Part shown: positions 42,515 through 51,100 of the stretch, piece after piece
How positions within the stretch are numbered: position 1 is the first letter of the stretch
Layout: every line of letters begins with the position of its first letter
Source of the DNA: Paenibacillus antarcticus
Lineage (GTDB): Bacteria; Bacillota; Bacilli; Paenibacillales; Paenibacillaceae
Reading direction: 5' to 3'
DNA length: 64,000 nt
Assembly (NCBI RefSeq): GCF_001637225.1
Contig: NZ_LVJI01000018.1
Coordinates: forward strand, 1-64,000
The notes under the pieces: model-generated
The model's database searches: none
What the model was told of the DNA's origin: nothing
What the model saw: the letters and a program-made list of their open reading frames with translations, nothing else
Translations under genes and position numbers: made by a program

Positions 42515-43819
42515 TTATTGATTTCCATTACCCACCTTATTCAGGATCTGTTGTATATCCGAATTCAGCGATTGAACATCTGGTCCTTTAGCCGGATCGT
42601 TGGTTAACCCATATTTCTCTTTAACCTTCAATATCGCATAGACCCGATTATTTAAGACATCTTCTGAGATTTTCCCATGATTCACTGCATCTGTCAAAGC
42701 TTGAATAACCAATTTCCCCTTCAGCGCATCATGACCGATCAATACAATATTAGTACCCGCAAGAACCGTTTGGACAGAAGCTTTCTGTAAATCATAATTT
42801 TCCCCGATAGCTCCCATCGTCATATCATCAGTCATGACAATGCCATCGAACCCAAGCTCATCTCGTAACAGATCCGTAATTACTTTCTTCGATAAAGATG
42901 CCGGAGCATCTGGGTCAACCTTAGGCATCAGAAGATGTGCGATCATCACCACTTCTGCTTGTTCATTAATCGCATCTTGGAACGGAACTAACTCAAGCTG
43001 ACGTAACCGTTCTAAATTCTTCTCAACAACAGGTAAGCCGATGTGTGAATCAACTGACGTATCTCCATGACCTGGAAAATGCTTAATGACCGGCACTACA
43101 CCTTGAGATTCAATCCCCTTCATCGTGGCAATACCAAGTTCACTTACCAACTTTGCCTGATTTCCGAAGGAACGATCTCCAATAACTGGGTTATTGGGAT
43201 TACTATTAATATCAAGAACTGGTGCAAAGTCCATATTCAATCCGAACCCTTGTAACTCGCGACCAAGAACCTGTCCGATTTCATTGGATAGCTTCGGGTC
43301 ATTCTTATTCCCAATGGCTTTATTTGTAGGTAACTTAAGAAACTCTTTAGGCATCCGTGTCACACGGCCACCCTCTTCATCCACACTCATCCAGAGCGGA
43401 ACTTTATTCGTAACATTAATTTTCTTTAGGTCGTTAAATAGACTTAACGTTTGCTTCGTACTCTCAATATTATCTTTATAAAAAATAAACCCGCCGACAT
43501 GGTAGTCTTCAATGAATTTTCGACTATCCTCATTGATAATTGTACCTTCCATGCCAACAACAACCAATTGACCAATCTTCTCCGCTGTCGTCATAGTCTT
43601 CAAGAGTTCCTTCGTAGCATCTGCTGGTTCTGATGGGTCTATTGGTTTGAGATCTTCCGAAGCTGAACCATCAACATTAGGGGGAGTCTTCGCAATTTCA
43701 TTGCTCCCTGAGTTCACACCTGTATTCGCACCTGCATTTTCACCCGTATTACGACTTGCACTACAACCTCCAAGAACAAGGATTACACACAACCAGACCA
43801 TCATGGCGTTTATTTTCAC
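42515..43819 (-). CDS. nagZ: Glycoside hydrolase family 3 beta-N-acetylhexosaminidase (NagZ-like lipoprotein)
   Basis: An exported 434-residue enzyme that removes terminal N-acetylglucosamine from muropeptides during cell-wall turnover. The lipobox VLGGC marks a lipid-anchored protein, followed by an Asn/Gly-rich linker. The GH3 domain shows WMSVDEEGGRVTRMP, the loop KHFPGHGDTSVDSH with the NagZ catalytic His-Asp pair, and the nucleophile Asp in GIVMTDDMTMGAI. Length and layout match NagZ/YbbD of Bacillus without its C-terminal domain. A GTG at 43819 gives a standard signal peptide (KINAMMVWLCVILVLGGC) with GGTGA 10 bases upstream; the ATG at 43837 would add acidic residues before it. Confidence 0.9.
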   Translation of the reverse strand: MKINAMMVWLCVILVLGGCSASRNTGENAGANTGVNSGSNEIAKTPPNVDGSASEDLKPIDPSEPADATKELLKTMTTAEKIGQLVVVGMEGTIINEDSRKFIEDYHVGGFIFYKDNIESTKQTLSLFNDLKKINVTNKVPLWMSVDEEGGRVTRMPKEFLKLPTNKAIGNKNDPKLSNEIGQVLGRELQGFGLNMDFAPVLDINSNPNNPVIGDRSFGNQAKLVSELGIATMKGIESQGVVPVIKHFPGHGDTSVDSHIGLPVVEKNLERLRQLELVPFQDAINEQAEVVMIAHLLMPKVDPDAPASLSKKVITDLLRDELGFDGIVMTDDMTMGAIGENYDLQKASVQTVLAGTNIVLIGHDALKGKLVIQALTDAVNHGKISEDVLNNRVYAILKVKEKYGLTNDPAKGPDVQSLNSDIQQILNKVGNGNQ

Positions 43820-43950
43820 GTTCCATTCATCACCCATTTCTCAAGAAATAGTTGCCGACATCTCTATATTGTACAAAACTTCAATTATAATTAACAGTAA
43901 TCCTACCTTGCTTATTTCCTAGCCATGATCATTCATGATAACTAATGTAA

Positions 43951-43981
43951 AGGGCCCCTGAATGAATATCAAGGACCCCAA
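43951..43981 (-). terminator. Probable terminator after bshB2
   Basis: Minus-strand GGGGTCCTTGA can pair with TCAGGGGCCC (one mismatch), followed by TTT. It lies 15 bases after the bshB2 stop. Confidence 0.5.
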
Positions 43982-43995
43982 CGTTAAACCAATTA

Positions 43996-44646
43996 CTATT
44001 CAAATGAATATGTCCAGAATCGTTCAGTTCCGAACCTTTCCTTCATGGCTTCACTCTCGACCATGTTACTGTCTACTGGTAACTGCCACTGAGACCGGTG
44101 AGCTTGTATAGAACCGATCTTATGTTTAAGGAATGCCGTCACATCAACTTTCACGTCCGGAAGACCTAACATTTGCTCACAGTCTTTCGTGAATGCCATA
44201 CAGTGTAGCGTAGGTCTTTGTTCCTTAGGCATCTTGGCTAAAGTACGGATAACCGCTGCACCTGTAGCATCATGGTCTGGGTGCACACTATAAAGTGGAT
44301 GAAAGGTAACGACTAACGATGGATTAAGTTCTGTAATGAGTTCTTCAAGTCTCTTGCTCATGGCTTCATGATCTTCAAATTCAATGGTTTTATCGTGATA
44401 ACCCATCATTCTTACATCCGTTATCCCAATAGACTTACAAGATTCCATCAGTTCCGACTTGCGTATCTGAGGAAGAGTTACCCGATTGGCAAACACGGGA
44501 TTACCCATATTACGAGCCATCTCTCCTAGAGTTAAGCAGGCGTAGGTAACTTGTGTTCCTTCACTGATGCGCTTGGCTAACGTTCCTGAGAGACCGAAGC
44601 ATTCATCATCAGGATGTGGAAGTACTACTAATATCTGACGTTCCAT
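43996..44646 (-). CDS. bshB2: Bacillithiol biosynthesis deacetylase BshB2 (PIG-L family)
   Basis: A 216-residue zinc-dependent deacetylase that converts GlcNAc-malate to GlcN-malate, the second step of bacillithiol synthesis. The metal motif HPDDE is at residues 11-15, and the second His-rich part TFHPLYSVHPDHDATG is intact. The gene next upstream is yojF, its constant partner (yojF-yojG in Bacillus subtilis). The gap is 22 bases, so the two form an operon. Such deacetylases also include BshB1 and mycothiol-conjugate amidases; the yojF neighbour makes BshB2 the best call. Confidence 0.93.
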   Translation of the reverse strand: MERQILVVLPHPDDECFGLSGTLAKRISEGTQVTYACLTLGEMARNMGNPVFANRVTLPQIRKSELMESCKSIGITDVRMMGYHDKTIEFEDHEAMSKRLEELITELNPSLVVTFHPLYSVHPDHDATGAAVIRTLAKMPKEQRPTLHCMAFTKDCEQMLGLPDVKVDVTAFLKHKIGSIQAHRSQWQLPVDSNMVESEAMKERFGTERFWTYSFE

Positions 44647-44668
44647 ATGAGTTCCCCTTCTCCCTAAT

Positions 44669-45013
44669 TTAAAATGGTGCTTTACTTAATTGTAATGATA
44701 CGACCAGTTTGCCTTCATGATCATGACCTGCAAGGATAAGTCGTTCACTATCACTTTCATCCCAGTGTGTTAGCCCCTGAGAATAAACCCAACCTTCATT
44801 AATCTTGAGTCCGACACGAAAAGGACCGTTACCTTCAATAGAACCTAAAGTATATCGAATAATACCATTACGTATAAAAGTTGATGCGGTTAATTTTGTA
44901 TCATCATTGTGGGAAGCATAGGCTCCCGTCGTCATCTCAAGATGAATATAAAGGTCTTCGTCTTTCAATTGATCAATGATCAATTGAACGCTTGCCTGAT
45001 CTATGGGTTGCAT
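44669..45013 (-). CDS. yojF: YojF family protein (DUF1806)
   Basis: A 114-residue soluble protein of the YojF family, always next to bshB2. Conserved segments include LYIHLEMTTGAYASHND, RNGIIRYTLGSIEGNGPFRV and LKINEGWVYSQGLTHW. It has a mostly beta fold; its role with the deacetylase is unknown but a partner or assembly function is plausible. No alternative start is better. It is the first gene of the pair. Confidence 0.9.
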   Translation of the reverse strand: MQPIDQASVQLIIDQLKDEDLYIHLEMTTGAYASHNDDTKLTASTFIRNGIIRYTLGSIEGNGPFRVGLKINEGWVYSQGLTHWDESDSERLILAGHDHEGKLVVSLQLSKAPF

Positions 45014-45107
45014 TATCTTCTACTCCTCCGTCTGTAAATCGATCATAACATTTAACTGTGCTCTGTATATTATAGTCTACATCCTACATCATTCTCAAAT
45101 AGTAATA

Positions 45108-45140
45108 TAAAAAAAGCCTTCCCTCCTTCTATAAGAGGCG
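45108..45140 (-). terminator. Probable terminator of the nitroreductase gene
   Basis: Minus-strand GCCTCTT can pair with AAGGC over a weak stem, followed by seven T residues. Confidence 0.5.
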
Positions 45141-45226
45141 TATCAACCCCTAGAAAACAAGGATTAACACTACCTAATATAAGAAACAAGTTCGGCTTCT
45201 TAAAGTTATCGAGTTATCGAGTTAGC

Positions 45227-45826
45227 TTACTTAAATACTAAAACACGGTCTTCTAGTGGTTGGAATTCTTTCTCGCCCGCCGGAACAACTGTTTTACCAA
45301 ATGGCATTTGAGCAAGAAGTTTCCATGATGCTGGAATGTTCCAAGTTTGTTTCACTTCATCATCAATAAGTGGGTTGTAATGCTGCAATGAAGCACCGAA
45401 ACCTTCGATTTCTAATGCTGTCCAAACAACCAGTTGGTGCATTCCTGAAGATTGATTAGACCAGATAGGGAAATTATCTGCATAAAGCGCAAATGATTCT
45501 TGAAGCCCTTCAATAACAGCTTGATCTTCAAAGAACAACACCGTTCCGTAACCGTTTCGGAACAACGTCATTTTCTCTGCTGTAGGCGCGAATGAATCTG
45601 CTGGTACTACAGTTTTAAGTGTGTTCTCTGTGATATTCCACAGTTTGTCATGTTGTTCTCCAAGAAGAACGACAACTCTAGCGCTTTGTGAGTTAAAAGA
45701 AGATGGTGTATGTTTTACTGCTTCGTTAACGATTTCTTGAATTCTTTCATCGGATACAACTGCTTCCTTACTTATTACATAAACGGAACGTCTATTCTTA
45801 ATTGCTTCAAAAAATTCCTTAGACAT
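45227..45826 (-). CDS. Nitroreductase family protein
   Basis: A 199-residue FMN-binding enzyme of the nitroreductase superfamily, in the branch that resembles the yeast Frm2/Hbn1 group and Lactococcus CinD. Typical are AIKNRRSVYVISKE at the start (FMN phosphate-binding Arg residues), HTPSSFNSQSARVVVLLG, MHQLVVWTALEIEGFGASLQ and MPFGKTVVPAGEK. It reduces nitroaromatics or quinones with NAD(P)H, possibly in oxidative or copper stress. AGGGAG lies 10 bases before the ATG. It stands alone. Confidence 0.92.
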   Translation of the reverse strand: MSKEFFEAIKNRRSVYVISKEAVVSDERIQEIVNEAVKHTPSSFNSQSARVVVLLGEQHDKLWNITENTLKTVVPADSFAPTAEKMTLFRNGYGTVLFFEDQAVIEGLQESFALYADNFPIWSNQSSGMHQLVVWTALEIEGFGASLQHYNPLIDDEVKQTWNIPASWKLLAQMPFGKTVVPAGEKEFQPLEDRVLVFK

Positions 45827-45971
45827 AAATCAAGCAACTCCCTTAAAGTTATTTACTTACTTTTTTTATTATATAATAATTTTTCTCACATAACAACCTT
45901 TTTGTCGAATCCACACGGAGATATACTATTTTGTGTAGCATTTATTGTTGTTAACCATTATATTTCTATAC

Positions 45972-46001
45972 AAAAAAACTAGAGGCAACTGCCTCCAGTT
46001 T
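45972..46001 (-). terminator. Terminator after degV
   Basis: Minus-strand AAACTGGAGGC pairs with GCCTCTAGTTT (one G-U) and is followed by TTTT. Confidence 0.8.
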
Positions 46002-46027
46002 CTATATTTCCTTATGAAATGTATGAA

Positions 46028-46864
46028 TTAGTAATTATTTATCCACGACAATCCGATGGTTCCTTCACCAGCAAGGATACCAACGACAGGAATGAATGTC
46101 ATAATCTCTATTTTCACAATCGGATACTCTTCTGCAATTTCCTGCTTGATCTCTTGCGCTAATGTCATATTATTAGCATGCATAATACATACTTTTTTAA
46201 TTTTTTCAATATCAATTTTCAAATGTTCGATGAGCCTCTGTTTTGCTCTCTTCGCGGTACGAATCTTCTCATCAACAAGAATCTTCCCTTCATCGAAACG
46301 AATAATCAATTGTATTTTAAGCAAATTACTAATGAATAACTGCGTTCCTGATACTCTGCCACTACGATGAAGTTGTTGTAGATTGGCTGGAATAAGATAA
46401 AACTTGGTATTGTCTATCATCGGTTGAATACGCTCTTTAATTTCTTGAGCGGAGAATCCCTCGTGTTGCAAAGTAATACCATGCATTAGCATTTCTCTAA
46501 ATGGGAACGCACCGACCTGTGAATCAATCCCGACCACAGTTGCCTCAGCAATTTCGGCTGCTTGGATCGAATTGTGGAAAGTTCCACTAAGAGAAGAAGA
46601 ACAATGAATAGCTATAATTTCATCATATTTATCTTTCAACGACTCATACAACTCTATAAATTCTCCAATTGGAGGCTGTGAACTACCTGCTTTTTCAAAA
46701 ACTTTAAGTTTCTCATAGACTTCATCATTTGTAATATCGATGGTCTCTTTATAACTTTCATTACCAAATATAAGCCGTAAGGGTACAATATAAATATGAT
46801 TTTCTTTAGCAAATTCAGGGTCAATAGTACATGTACTATCTGTAACCCAAGCAATTGATTTCAT
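46028..46864 (-). CDS. DegV family fatty-acid-binding protein
   Basis: A 278-residue DegV/FakB-type protein that binds a fatty acid and presents it to a fatty acid kinase (FakA). Signs are the start MKSIAWVTDSTCTIDPEFAK, the loop GSSQPPIGEFIELYESL and the acyl-binding region SSSLSGTFHNSIQAAEIAE. ATG 46864 is favoured over the longer frame that starts with TTG upstream, since all relatives begin at this point. It is single and followed by a terminator. Whether a FakA partner exists elsewhere is unknown. Confidence 0.9.
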   Translation of the reverse strand: MKSIAWVTDSTCTIDPEFAKENHIYIVPLRLIFGNESYKETIDITNDEVYEKLKVFEKAGSSQPPIGEFIELYESLKDKYDEIIAIHCSSSLSGTFHNSIQAAEIAEATVVGIDSQVGAFPFREMLMHGITLQHEGFSAQEIKERIQPMIDNTKFYLIPANLQQLHRSGRVSGTQLFISNLLKIQLIIRFDEGKILVDEKIRTAKRAKQRLIEHLKIDIEKIKKVCIMHANNMTLAQEIKQEIAEEYPIVKIEIMTFIPVVGILAGEGTIGLSWINNY

Positions 46865-46995
46865 TTTCCACTTCTCACTTTCACAGATATATAGTCTACG
46901 TTGATCCAATTAAATAAACATAACAAACTAACAGCAGATATTCAACTTTACATCTTATCCCACCAGAAAACCCTATTAAACAAAGATAAGTTCAT

Positions 46996-47001
46996 TATAA
47001 T
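46996..47001 (+). promoter_or_regulatory. -10 box before a small plus-strand ORF
   Basis: A perfect TATAAT lies 22 bases before the small ORF at 47023; a matching -35 is not clear. Confidence 0.35.
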
Positions 47002-47022
47002 TAATTGTACCTAGGAGATGAT

Positions 47023-47142
47023 ATGATATTAATCCATATAGATAAACACTATGATCATATTGAATTCAGCAATTATGTATTAACAATGAAATCGCATCTA
47101 AACTTCATCATTCGCCCCTCTTATGGGGCAAGAATACAATAA
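47023..47142 (+). CDS. Possible small protein of 39 residues
   Basis: A short frame starting MILIHIDKHYDHIEFSNYVL and ending RPSYGARIQ, with AGGAG 5 bases before the ATG, a TATAAT box upstream and a strong hairpin at 47153-47182 downstream. It lies alone on the plus strand between two minus-strand genes. The combination of signals makes it a candidate real gene, but the protein has no recognisable feature. Confidence 0.35.
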   Translation: MILIHIDKHYDHIEFSNYVLTMKSHLNFIIRPSYGARIQ

Positions 47143-47152
47143 CAACTCAGAA

Positions 47153-47182
47153 ACAAGGAGGCAACAATTGTTGCCTCCTTGT
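47153..47182. terminator. Terminator next to the methionine aminopeptidase gene
   Basis: ACAAGGAGGCAAC-AATT-GTTGCCTCCTTGT, a perfect 13-bp stem, 14 bases after the map stop and usable from both sides. Confidence 0.8.
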
Positions 47183-47196
47183 AATGTTAACTTAAC

Positions 47197-47949
47197 TTAT
47201 AAGTTCTGATCCGTCAAAATGATAGGACCCTCTGCTGTGATGGCTAAAGTATGTTCATATTGTGCAGACAAACCACCATCAAGCGTTCTAGCTGTCCAAC
47301 CATCTGCATCTATTTTGCTACGGTACGTTCCTGTATTAAGCATCGGCTCAATCGTAATAACCATGCCTTCCTTCAATCTTGGACCTACATTTGGTGGACC
47401 ATAATGAGGAACCTGAGGTTCTTCATGCATATCCTTACCAATACCATGTCCAATGAATTCTTTAACGACAGAGAATCCTTCAGCTTCAGCATAGACCTGA
47501 ATAGCATGAGAAATGTCACCAATTCGGTTACCTACCACTGCCATTTCAATACCCTTATAAAGGGATTCCTTTGTTACATCTAAGAGCTTCTGTGATTGCT
47601 CGGATACTTGACCTACTGCATAAGACCAAGCCGAATCTGCCAACCATCCGTTTAGATTAACGACCATATCAATGGTAACGATATCGCCTTCTTTTAACTT
47701 CGTATGCGTTGGGAAACCATGACAAATGACATCATTCACAGATGCGCAAGTTGCAAATCGATACCCATTATAACCTTTTTGTTCAGGAGTAGCCCCGTTC
47801 TTAATCATAAATTCCTCAGCAAATTTATCGATCTCCAAAGTAGCTATCCCTGGAACAATCATCTTACTGATCTCACGATGACAAGCTGCTAATATTTCGC
47901 CAGCTAACTTCATCTTCTGGATTTGTTCTTTCGTCTTTATTGTAATCAT
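47197..47949 (-). CDS. map: Methionine aminopeptidase, type I
   Basis: A 250-residue enzyme that removes the initiator methionine from new proteins with two divalent metals. The metal ligands are readable as IDMVVNLNGWLADSAW (two Asp residues), IGHGIGKDMH (His), ITIEPML (Glu) and YEHTLAI (Glu); CHGFPTHTKL holds the substrate-site His. GAGGGAT lies 6 bases before the ATG at 47949. It is alone, not in the ribosomal-protein cluster with adk and infA, so it is likely the second copy (MapB/YflG type) of a Bacillales cell. Confidence 0.94.
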   Translation of the reverse strand: MITIKTKEQIQKMKLAGEILAACHREISKMIVPGIATLEIDKFAEEFMIKNGATPEQKGYNGYRFATCASVNDVICHGFPTHTKLKEGDIVTIDMVVNLNGWLADSAWSYAVGQVSEQSQKLLDVTKESLYKGIEMAVVGNRIGDISHAIQVYAEAEGFSVVKEFIGHGIGKDMHEEPQVPHYGPPNVGPRLKEGMVITIEPMLNTGTYRSKIDADGWTARTLDGGLSAQYEHTLAITAEGPIILTDQNL

Positions 47950-48145
47950 ATTGTTATCCCTCATTCTATTATGGTCTTCTTATTATAACCAGACTATGTC
48001 GAGTTGGTGAAATGAAATTAAGTCCAAACAACAAGATTATACACCATCTTCGTATAGCATACAAAAGGCTCACCGAAAAAATGCATAACAATAAGCACTT
48101 CATTATCTTTTTATTGTGGTAATTACACTAAGTTACCTACAATAA

Positions 48146-48183
48146 ACGTGAAAAGAGTCCGATTCCTCAGACTCTTTTCACGT
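48146..48183 (-). terminator. Terminator of the poly-HAMP kinase gene
   Basis: ACGTGAAAAGAGTC (48146-48159) pairs perfectly with GACTCTTTTCACGT (48170-48183), 2 bases after the stop. Confidence 0.85.
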
Positions 48184-48185
48184 GA

Positions 48186-51100
48186 TTAATCAATTTCAAT
48201 TGGTTCCTCTTCAACTGCTGTATCCAGCCAACTACGAATCATTGATAATAAATGTGCACTATTTACAGGTTTAGTAATATAATCTGAGGCACCTGCCTCC
48301 AAACATTCCTCACGATCACCAGCCATCGCCTTTGCAGTCAATGCAATAATTGGTAATTTCTGAAACTCTGGTTTCTCACGAATAGCACGTATCGTTTCGT
48401 ATCCATCCATAATTGGCATCATGATATCCATCAGAATAATGTCTATATTTGATGATTGCTCAATGAGAGTTATCGCTTCATATCCATTTTCTGCGGAAAT
48501 AACCATCATATTATGACGTTCAAGAATAGTCGTGAGGGCAAAAATATTGCGAATATCATCATCCACTACAAGTACCTTTTTGTATTTAATCATCTCATCA
48601 GATTGATGAAGCTTGATCATCGCTTCCCGTGAGCCTTCAGATAGATTCTCAGACTTACGATGTAGAAATACACTAGTCTCGTCCATCATTTGAATAGGAG
48701 ATTTCACTTCACGAATAACAGCTACTTTTTTCAATTCTTCAAGTTCGTGTTCTTCTTCATGAGTCCATTTCTTTGTTCGATATAATACCATTCTCAAATA
48801 CTTATTTTTTGGATTCTTTTGAATTTCACGGATGAATTGAAGAACATCCATATCCTTCAAATCATTATCCACTAATAGACAATCGACATCATTTATTTTC
48901 AAATAATCCAATGCTTTACGCGCAGTATCAATATCTGTCATTTGCACATCTTTATTATCGATTACTTCTTTCCATTGTTGACTAGTTTCAGTATCGCTAT
49001 TGACTATAAGAAGATTATGGTTCATCTGATCTGCATATCGATTCAGGTTATCCAACGTATTCTCAAGCTCTTCATTATTGATCGGTTTGCAAATATAATC
49101 ATATACGCCCTTTTGCATCAATTGAATTTCATCTTCCTCAACACTTATCACACAAACGGGAATATGACGTACATTCAGATCGTTTTTCAAATGTTCAATG
49201 ACTAGCCAACCATCGGTATCTTTCAAACGAAGATCCAGTGTAATAGCTACTGGTTTATATTTTCGAGCCAATTCTAATGCATTTGATCCCTTAGTTGTAA
49301 TGATGGCTTTAATATTTCTTTTATGCAGAAGATCTAATAAAATTTCATTAAACTTAAGATCATCCTCAATAATTAAAAACACACGATCACCAGGTTCGAT
49401 CAGGTCACGATCATCAACGAAATCGTTGTCTCGTTTCCTGCTATCTGAATATTTGCGCTCTGGTGGTGTAACGTCGATGACTTCAGGTACATATTTAGTC
49501 TCCACTTCAATCTCCTGATACTCGGTATCCATGGGCAAGAAGAGATTAAAGAAACTCCCTTTATCTACAACACTATATAATGTAATTTCTCCACCAAGCA
49601 TAGCAGCAATCTCACGAGAGATAGCTAGCCCAAGTCCTGTACCGCCATAGACACGATTCGTACTTCCATCGGCTTGTTGGAATGCCTCAAATATGATACG
49701 TTGTTTATCTTCTGGAATCCCTACTCCTGTATCACTCACAGAGAAACATAATACCATTGAAGCATTGTTCAGTATGGTATTAGCCAAATTCCATCCATCC
49801 GTTGCTCTTCTGATATGAAGCATGACTTGTCCCACATCTGTGAACTTAAACGCATTGGATAATAGATTCTTCAGAACTTGTTGTAGTCTCTTTGAATCCG
49901 TAACTAGCGTTGTAGGTACATTATTATCTGTCTTTATTTTAAATTCAAGCTTACTATCATCAACCATATGACGGAAAGTCCGATCTAACGCATCAACTAA
50001 ATCTAATAATTTAATCTCTGTATAATCTGGTGATATCGTACCTGATTCAATCTTGGATAGATCCAGAATATCATTGATCAGATTAAGAAGATCAAACCCA
50101 GAATCTTGAATCGTTTTGGCAAATTTCACTTGATTATTGGATAGATTAGCCTCTGGATTCTCAGCAAGTTGTTCAGCGAGCAGGAGTAATGAATTAAGCG
50201 GTGTCCGAAGTTCATGAGACATATTGGCCAAAAATTCAGATTTATATCTGGAGGTCAATGCCAGCTGCTCTGCTTTTTCTTCCAAGAAACTTTTAGCAAT
50301 TTCAACTTCATTATTCTTACTCTCGACTTCTGCTTTCTGAATCACTAATAACTTGGCTTTATCTTCAAGTTCTTCATTCGTATTTTGCAGCTCCATCTGT
50401 TGCTTCTGTAGCTTTTCTGTTAATGACTGTGATTGAATGAGAAGTTCTTCTGTACGTTGATTGGCTTGCATTGTATTAATTACAATTCCTATTGATTCCG
50501 TAAGTTGATCAAGGAAGGCTAAATCAATTTCCCCAAAAGCACGGAATGAAGCAAGTTCTAATACAGCAAGCACTTGATCTTCAAATATAATCGGAAGCAA
50601 CACAATGTTAAGAGGTGTTGCCTCACCCAGTCCAGATGAAATCATGACATAATCACTTGGGACATTGGTTAACAGAATTCGTTGCTTCTCAATTAAACAT
50701 TGTCCTACTAATCCTTCACCAGCTCGGAATGAATTGGAGAGATGTTTACGTTGTTGGTAAGCATAACTAGCAAACAAGGATAGTACCGGCTCATCACTAA
50801 CGACCTCGTTGATATAGATGACACCATGCTGCATCGATACCAGTGGCGCTAATTCAGAAAGAATCATACGACATACAGCATACAGATCTCTCTGCCCCTG
50901 TAACAATCGAGAGAATTTAGCAAGATTCGTCTTAAGCCAATCTTGATCGGTATTAATCCGGGTTGTTTCTTTGAGATTTCGAATCATCTCATTCACATTA
51001 TCCTTCAATGCAGCAACTTCACCCGCTGCGGCAACATCTATCGTTCGAGATAAGTCGCCCTTCGTAACAGCAGTAGCAACATTTGTAATGGCACGTACTT

